Positions 5,873-7,814 of a stretch of 7,814 nt of DNA are shown here, piece after piece. Numbering within the stretch: the first letter of the stretch is position 1; each line of letters starts with the position of its first letter. Origin of the DNA: G020353115 sp964389685 (GTDB taxonomy: Bacteria; Bacteroidota; Bacteroidia; Bacteroidales; VadinHA17). The notes beneath the pieces are model-generated. The model was not told the origin of the DNA and did not search any database. It was given only the letters and a program-made list of their open reading frames with translations. The stretch covers positions 1 through 7,814 of the forward strand of contig CAYMFM010000122.1 of assembly GCA_964389685.1 (NCBI GenBank). The letters run 5' to 3'. The position numbers and the translations under genes are program-made.

Positions 5873-6334
5873 ATGAATTTCTACATCCGGTTAATTCTTT
5901 TTCTTATTATCAACTTTGGTGCGCTGGGTATCGGAGGTGTATTGCAGGGCGGGGGTGCCCGTTCGGCATGGTACCAGGAATTGAACATTGCTCCCTGGAC
6001 CCCGCCGGGCTGGATGTTTGGAGTGGCATGGACCACCATCATGCTCTGTTTCTCTTTTTACATGGCTTCTTTAACCACTGCGACCGATTCACGATTCGTG
6101 TACGTTCTGTTCCTGATCCAGGTTTTACTGAATGTAAGCTGGAATCCCCTTTTCTTCCGGTATCACTTTGTGTTTTTTGCCTTGCTGGTTATTGCAGCCC
6201 TGCTCCTGGTGGTGGGTTTCTTTCTCTTCCGTTACCTGAGGATCATGGATTGGAAAAGCTTGCTTATTCTTCCCTATTTTCTCTGGCTGATCATAGCCAC
6301 TTCACTCAATGCGTATATACTGATTAAGAACTGA
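5873..6334 (+). CDS. tspO: TspO/MBR family membrane protein
   Basis: This 153-residue protein has five hydrophobic segments (about residues 5-25, 47-66, 75-96, 99-121 and 127-150), the TspO/MBR (tryptophan-rich sensory protein, translocator protein) layout and length. Family motifs are in order: WYQEL at 33-37, PWTPPGWMFGVAW at 41-53, Q83 with N87 and W90 (LIQVLLNVSWNPLFF), and the last helix LPYFLWLIIATSLNAYIL at 133-150. These aromatic and Pro residues line the tetrapyrrole- and lipid-binding cavity in characterised members. Bacterial TspO proteins bind porphyrins and related ligands and are tied to stress or light responses, but the role here is not evident from neighbours. The residues AAPP-type variants aside, nothing key is missing. 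The ATG at 5873 is the natural start; AAGG just before it is too close to be a normal Shine-Dalgarno. Its TGA stop abuts the stop of the opposite-strand gene. Confidence 0.95.
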   Translation: MNFYIRLILFLIINFGALGIGGVLQGGGARSAWYQELNIAPWTPPGWMFGVAWTTIMLCFSFYMASLTTATDSRFVYVLFLIQVLLNVSWNPLFFRYHFVFFALLVIAALLLVVGFFLFRYLRIMDWKSLLILPYFLWLIIATSLNAYILIKN

Positions 6335-6781
6335 TCACTCAATATCCACCAGATCTTCGTAACCCGATTCTCCTTTCACTGCAACTGCCTTCAGCAGACC
6401 CACACCGGTAGCATAGAACTTGTGTTCAACAATACCCGGCTCAAGAAGGTTCCATTCTGCGACTTGAAGGCAATTGGTAAACGAGCCGTAAGATACGTTT
6501 ACAGACTCATAGAGGCTCAGAACCTGGCCTACATCTTCCGCTTCGCCCGCATAATACTCCTGCCGGTACCAGATTCCCGGTATGGGATTTGCCAGCATGA
6601 TCAATCCGGGTAATGCACCATCCACACCTGCTTCCCAGGAACCCGCTGTACTGACAACCTCTCCATCTTCTATCTCCCTTGAATCTTCACCAAAGTACCA
6701 CATATTCCCCTCTTTATCCTGAGCATACCAGTCGTCGGTATCTTCGATAAGTTCACCATCGACATACTCCCTGGCATTCAC
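6335..6781 (-). CDS. N-terminally truncated hypothetical protein, probable gene remnant
   Basis: The frame encodes 148 residues from a GTG at 6779-6781. It matches, from memory, the C-terminal part of an uncharacterised exported bacterial protein family: YVDGELIEDTDDWYAQDKEG at 6-25, NMWYFGEDS at 26-34, GSWEAGVDGALPG at 48-60, YRQEYYAGEAEDVGQVLSL at 72-90, then EPGIVEHKFYATGVGL at 114-129. Relatives I recall are longer, with a signal peptide and a YFPL-x-PGT-x-W-type region first. Here there is no signal peptide. Family-like sequence (FHVVV) continues at least five codons upstream of the GTG, then an in-frame TAA appears at 6803-6805. The missing N-terminal half is not visible in any frame up to 6909. 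I therefore read it as a 5'-truncated pseudogene, although the remaining frame is intact and could still be expressed. Function is unknown. Confidence 0.6.
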   Translation of the reverse strand: MNAREYVDGELIEDTDDWYAQDKEGNMWYFGEDSREIEDGEVVSTAGSWEAGVDGALPGLIMLANPIPGIWYRQEYYAGEAEDVGQVLSLYESVNVSYGSFTNCLQVAEWNLLEPGIVEHKFYATGVGLLKAVAVKGESGYEDLVDIE

Positions 6782-6909
6782 AACAACATGGAAATATTTT
6801 CGTTATTCGTTACTCATTGGAAAATCCCCCATTTATCCGTAATTTTCACTGCACTGATTGAATCATGCTGTTACCACAGCCGGTTGATTGTGGTTTACTG
6901 AACTCAACC
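6782..6909. other. Intergenic region between divergent genes
   Basis: These 128 bases separate the truncated minus-strand gene from the final plus-strand gene. The first roughly 20 bases continue the minus-strand frame to its TAA at 6803-6805. The rest shows no protein-like sequence in any frame and appears to be the promoter region of the gene at 6910, next to the truncation junction. Confidence 0.5.
6817..6847 (+). promoter_or_regulatory. Candidate Bacteroidota promoter for the gene at 6910
   Basis: TTG at 6817-6819 is followed by a 20-base spacer and TAATTTTC at 6840-6847. This fits the TTTG / TAnnTTTG arrangement with correct spacing and one mismatch in each box. It is the best-spaced pair in the window and would give a leader of about 55 bases before the ATG at 6910. 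Confidence 0.35.
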
Positions 6910-7814
6910 ATGAGCAAAATACATTACTGGTTTATTATCATCCTTACTATTCTGTGTAACAGTAAACTGGCCAACTGCCAGGACTGGACATGGTGGAACG
7001 AAAAGCACAACTGGGATGGGGTCACGCATTGGACCCGATACCTGATTGTTTCTCCATCTTACCTGGGACCAAATGCACTTCCAGTACCGGCGATAAAATG
7101 CGGAACCATTTTACAGGATTTCACCCTTGACATCGGAGCAGAGGGGTATTTCAGTCAGGGTGATAAGACAACCAATTTGTATACGGATATCTTTATCCCG
7201 GTTTGCGAAAACCGGGCTGGTTTAAACCTGACCTGGATCCCCCTTGAATATTACCGGATGGACACCCTCACAAGGGATGAAAGAAGGGCCAGGGATTACG
7301 ATGGGAAAGGATTCGCCACAGGGGACCTGATCATTGGGACATACATCCAGATCCTTAAGGAGAGAGCTCGTTTGCCCGGTATTCTTTTAACTATCAACCT
7401 GAAAGCAGCAACCGGTTCAAATATGGAAGGCGCCCGGTATGCAGACTCCCCCGGCTATCATTTCGATCTTTCATTCGGTAAAAGTTATCCGGTAGAAAAA
7501 CCGCACCTCAGGTATATTCGTGTATATGGAATGACAGGCCTGTATGTTTATCAAACGCACTATGATAAAAACTACCAGAACGATGCCTTTTTATATGGAG
7601 CAGGCATCAATCTGGAATGGGAACGATTCATCATTGAAAACCAGCTTGGCGGGTACATTGGTTATATCGGAGATGGAGACCGGCCCATGGTGTACAGGTT
7701 GAATATTAAGAGTGACAGGAATGCCAACTGGAATTTCAAAATTGGATTTCAGCAAGGATTTATTGATTTTGATTATTCAACCATCCGGTTGTCTGCAATC
7801 ATCAACCTGAAGGA
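6910..7814 (+). CDS. Exported, probably outer-membrane beta-barrel protein, unknown family (3' end beyond window)
   Basis: The frame is open from ATG 6910 to the right edge (301 full codons, no stop). Residues 1-23 are a signal peptide (hydrophobic WFIIILTILC, cleavage probably before Gln24, as usual in this phylum). The mature part begins QDWTWWNEKHNWDGVTHWTR and continues YLIVSPSYLGPNALPVP at 44-60, a pattern I associate with uncharacterised Bacteroidota proteins. The remainder shows alternating aromatic and hydrophobic residues in short strands separated by Gly, Asp and Asn turns (for example YIRVYGMTGLYVYQTHYD, then WERFIIENQLGGYIGYIG, then WNFKIGFQQGFIDFDY). This suggests an outer-membrane beta-barrel, but no named family is recognised. 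It is transcribed divergently from the truncated gene. The start is well supported by the signal peptide. Completeness and function cannot be judged. Confidence 0.8.
   Translation, partial: MSKIHYWFIIILTILCNSKLANCQDWTWWNEKHNWDGVTHWTRYLIVSPSYLGPNALPVPAIKCGTILQDFTLDIGAEGYFSQGDKTTNLYTDIFIPVCENRAGLNLTWIPLEYYRMDTLTRDERRARDYDGKGFATGDLIIGTYIQILKERARLPGILLTINLKAATGSNMEGARYADSPGYHFDLSFGKSYPVEKPHLRYIRVYGMTGLYVYQTHYDKNYQNDAFLYGAGINLEWERFIIENQLGGYIGYIGDGDRPMVYRLNIKSDRNANWNFKIGFQQGFIDFDYSTIRLSAIINLK

Noticed and set aside
1..7814. tRNA, rRNA or known riboswitch
   Set aside because: No cloverleaf-like segment, rRNA core sequence or recognisable aptamer was found when reading the intergenic regions on both strands.

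Overview
The window looks like a chromosomal segment of a Bacteroidota member, probably an environmental lineage. The evidence is a TonB-dependent receptor with an N-terminal carboxypeptidase-regulatory-like domain, signal peptides cleaved just before Gln, lipoproteins with short Cys lipoboxes, a GxxExxY protein bordered by CAC-rich repeats, almost no Shine-Dalgarno sequences, and a few TAnnTTTG-like promoter boxes. I cannot name the species.

Layout, left to right. Positions 1-243 hold the hydrophobic C-terminal tail of a gene running in from the left and a possible 61-residue single-span membrane protein overlapping its stop codon. Positions 466-3604 form a two-gene operon: a DUF2271-like lipoprotein carrying a DxxTGATxxS motif, then, 13 bases later, a full TonB-dependent outer-membrane receptor. 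Next comes a 389-base leader or intergenic stretch containing a possible 25-codon ORF and nested inverted repeats. These end at the start codon of a lipoprotein M14 zinc carboxypeptidase of the Nna1/cytosolic-carboxypeptidase type (3994-5256).

Positions 5267-5843 are an accessory insert. A GxxExxY (PD-(D/E)XK-like) gene is bounded by imperfect inverted CAC-rich repeats, and a third, direct copy lies just before tspO and includes a decayed copy of the gene's own first codons. A TspO/MBR membrane protein follows (5873-6334). It meets head-on, with no gap, a minus-strand gene (6335-6781) that appears to have lost its N-terminal half. The window ends inside a plus-strand gene for an exported, probably outer-membrane beta-barrel protein of unrecognised family (6910 to the right edge).

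Functional reading: most of the window concerns the cell envelope (receptor, two lipoproteins, a barrel, TspO). Only the lipoprotein-receptor pair looks like a working unit, plausibly a surface uptake or redox couple. The GxxExxY segment and the truncated gene mark 5.25-6.85 kb as a region of past rearrangement. No RNA gene, CRISPR array, transposase or classical strong terminator was seen.
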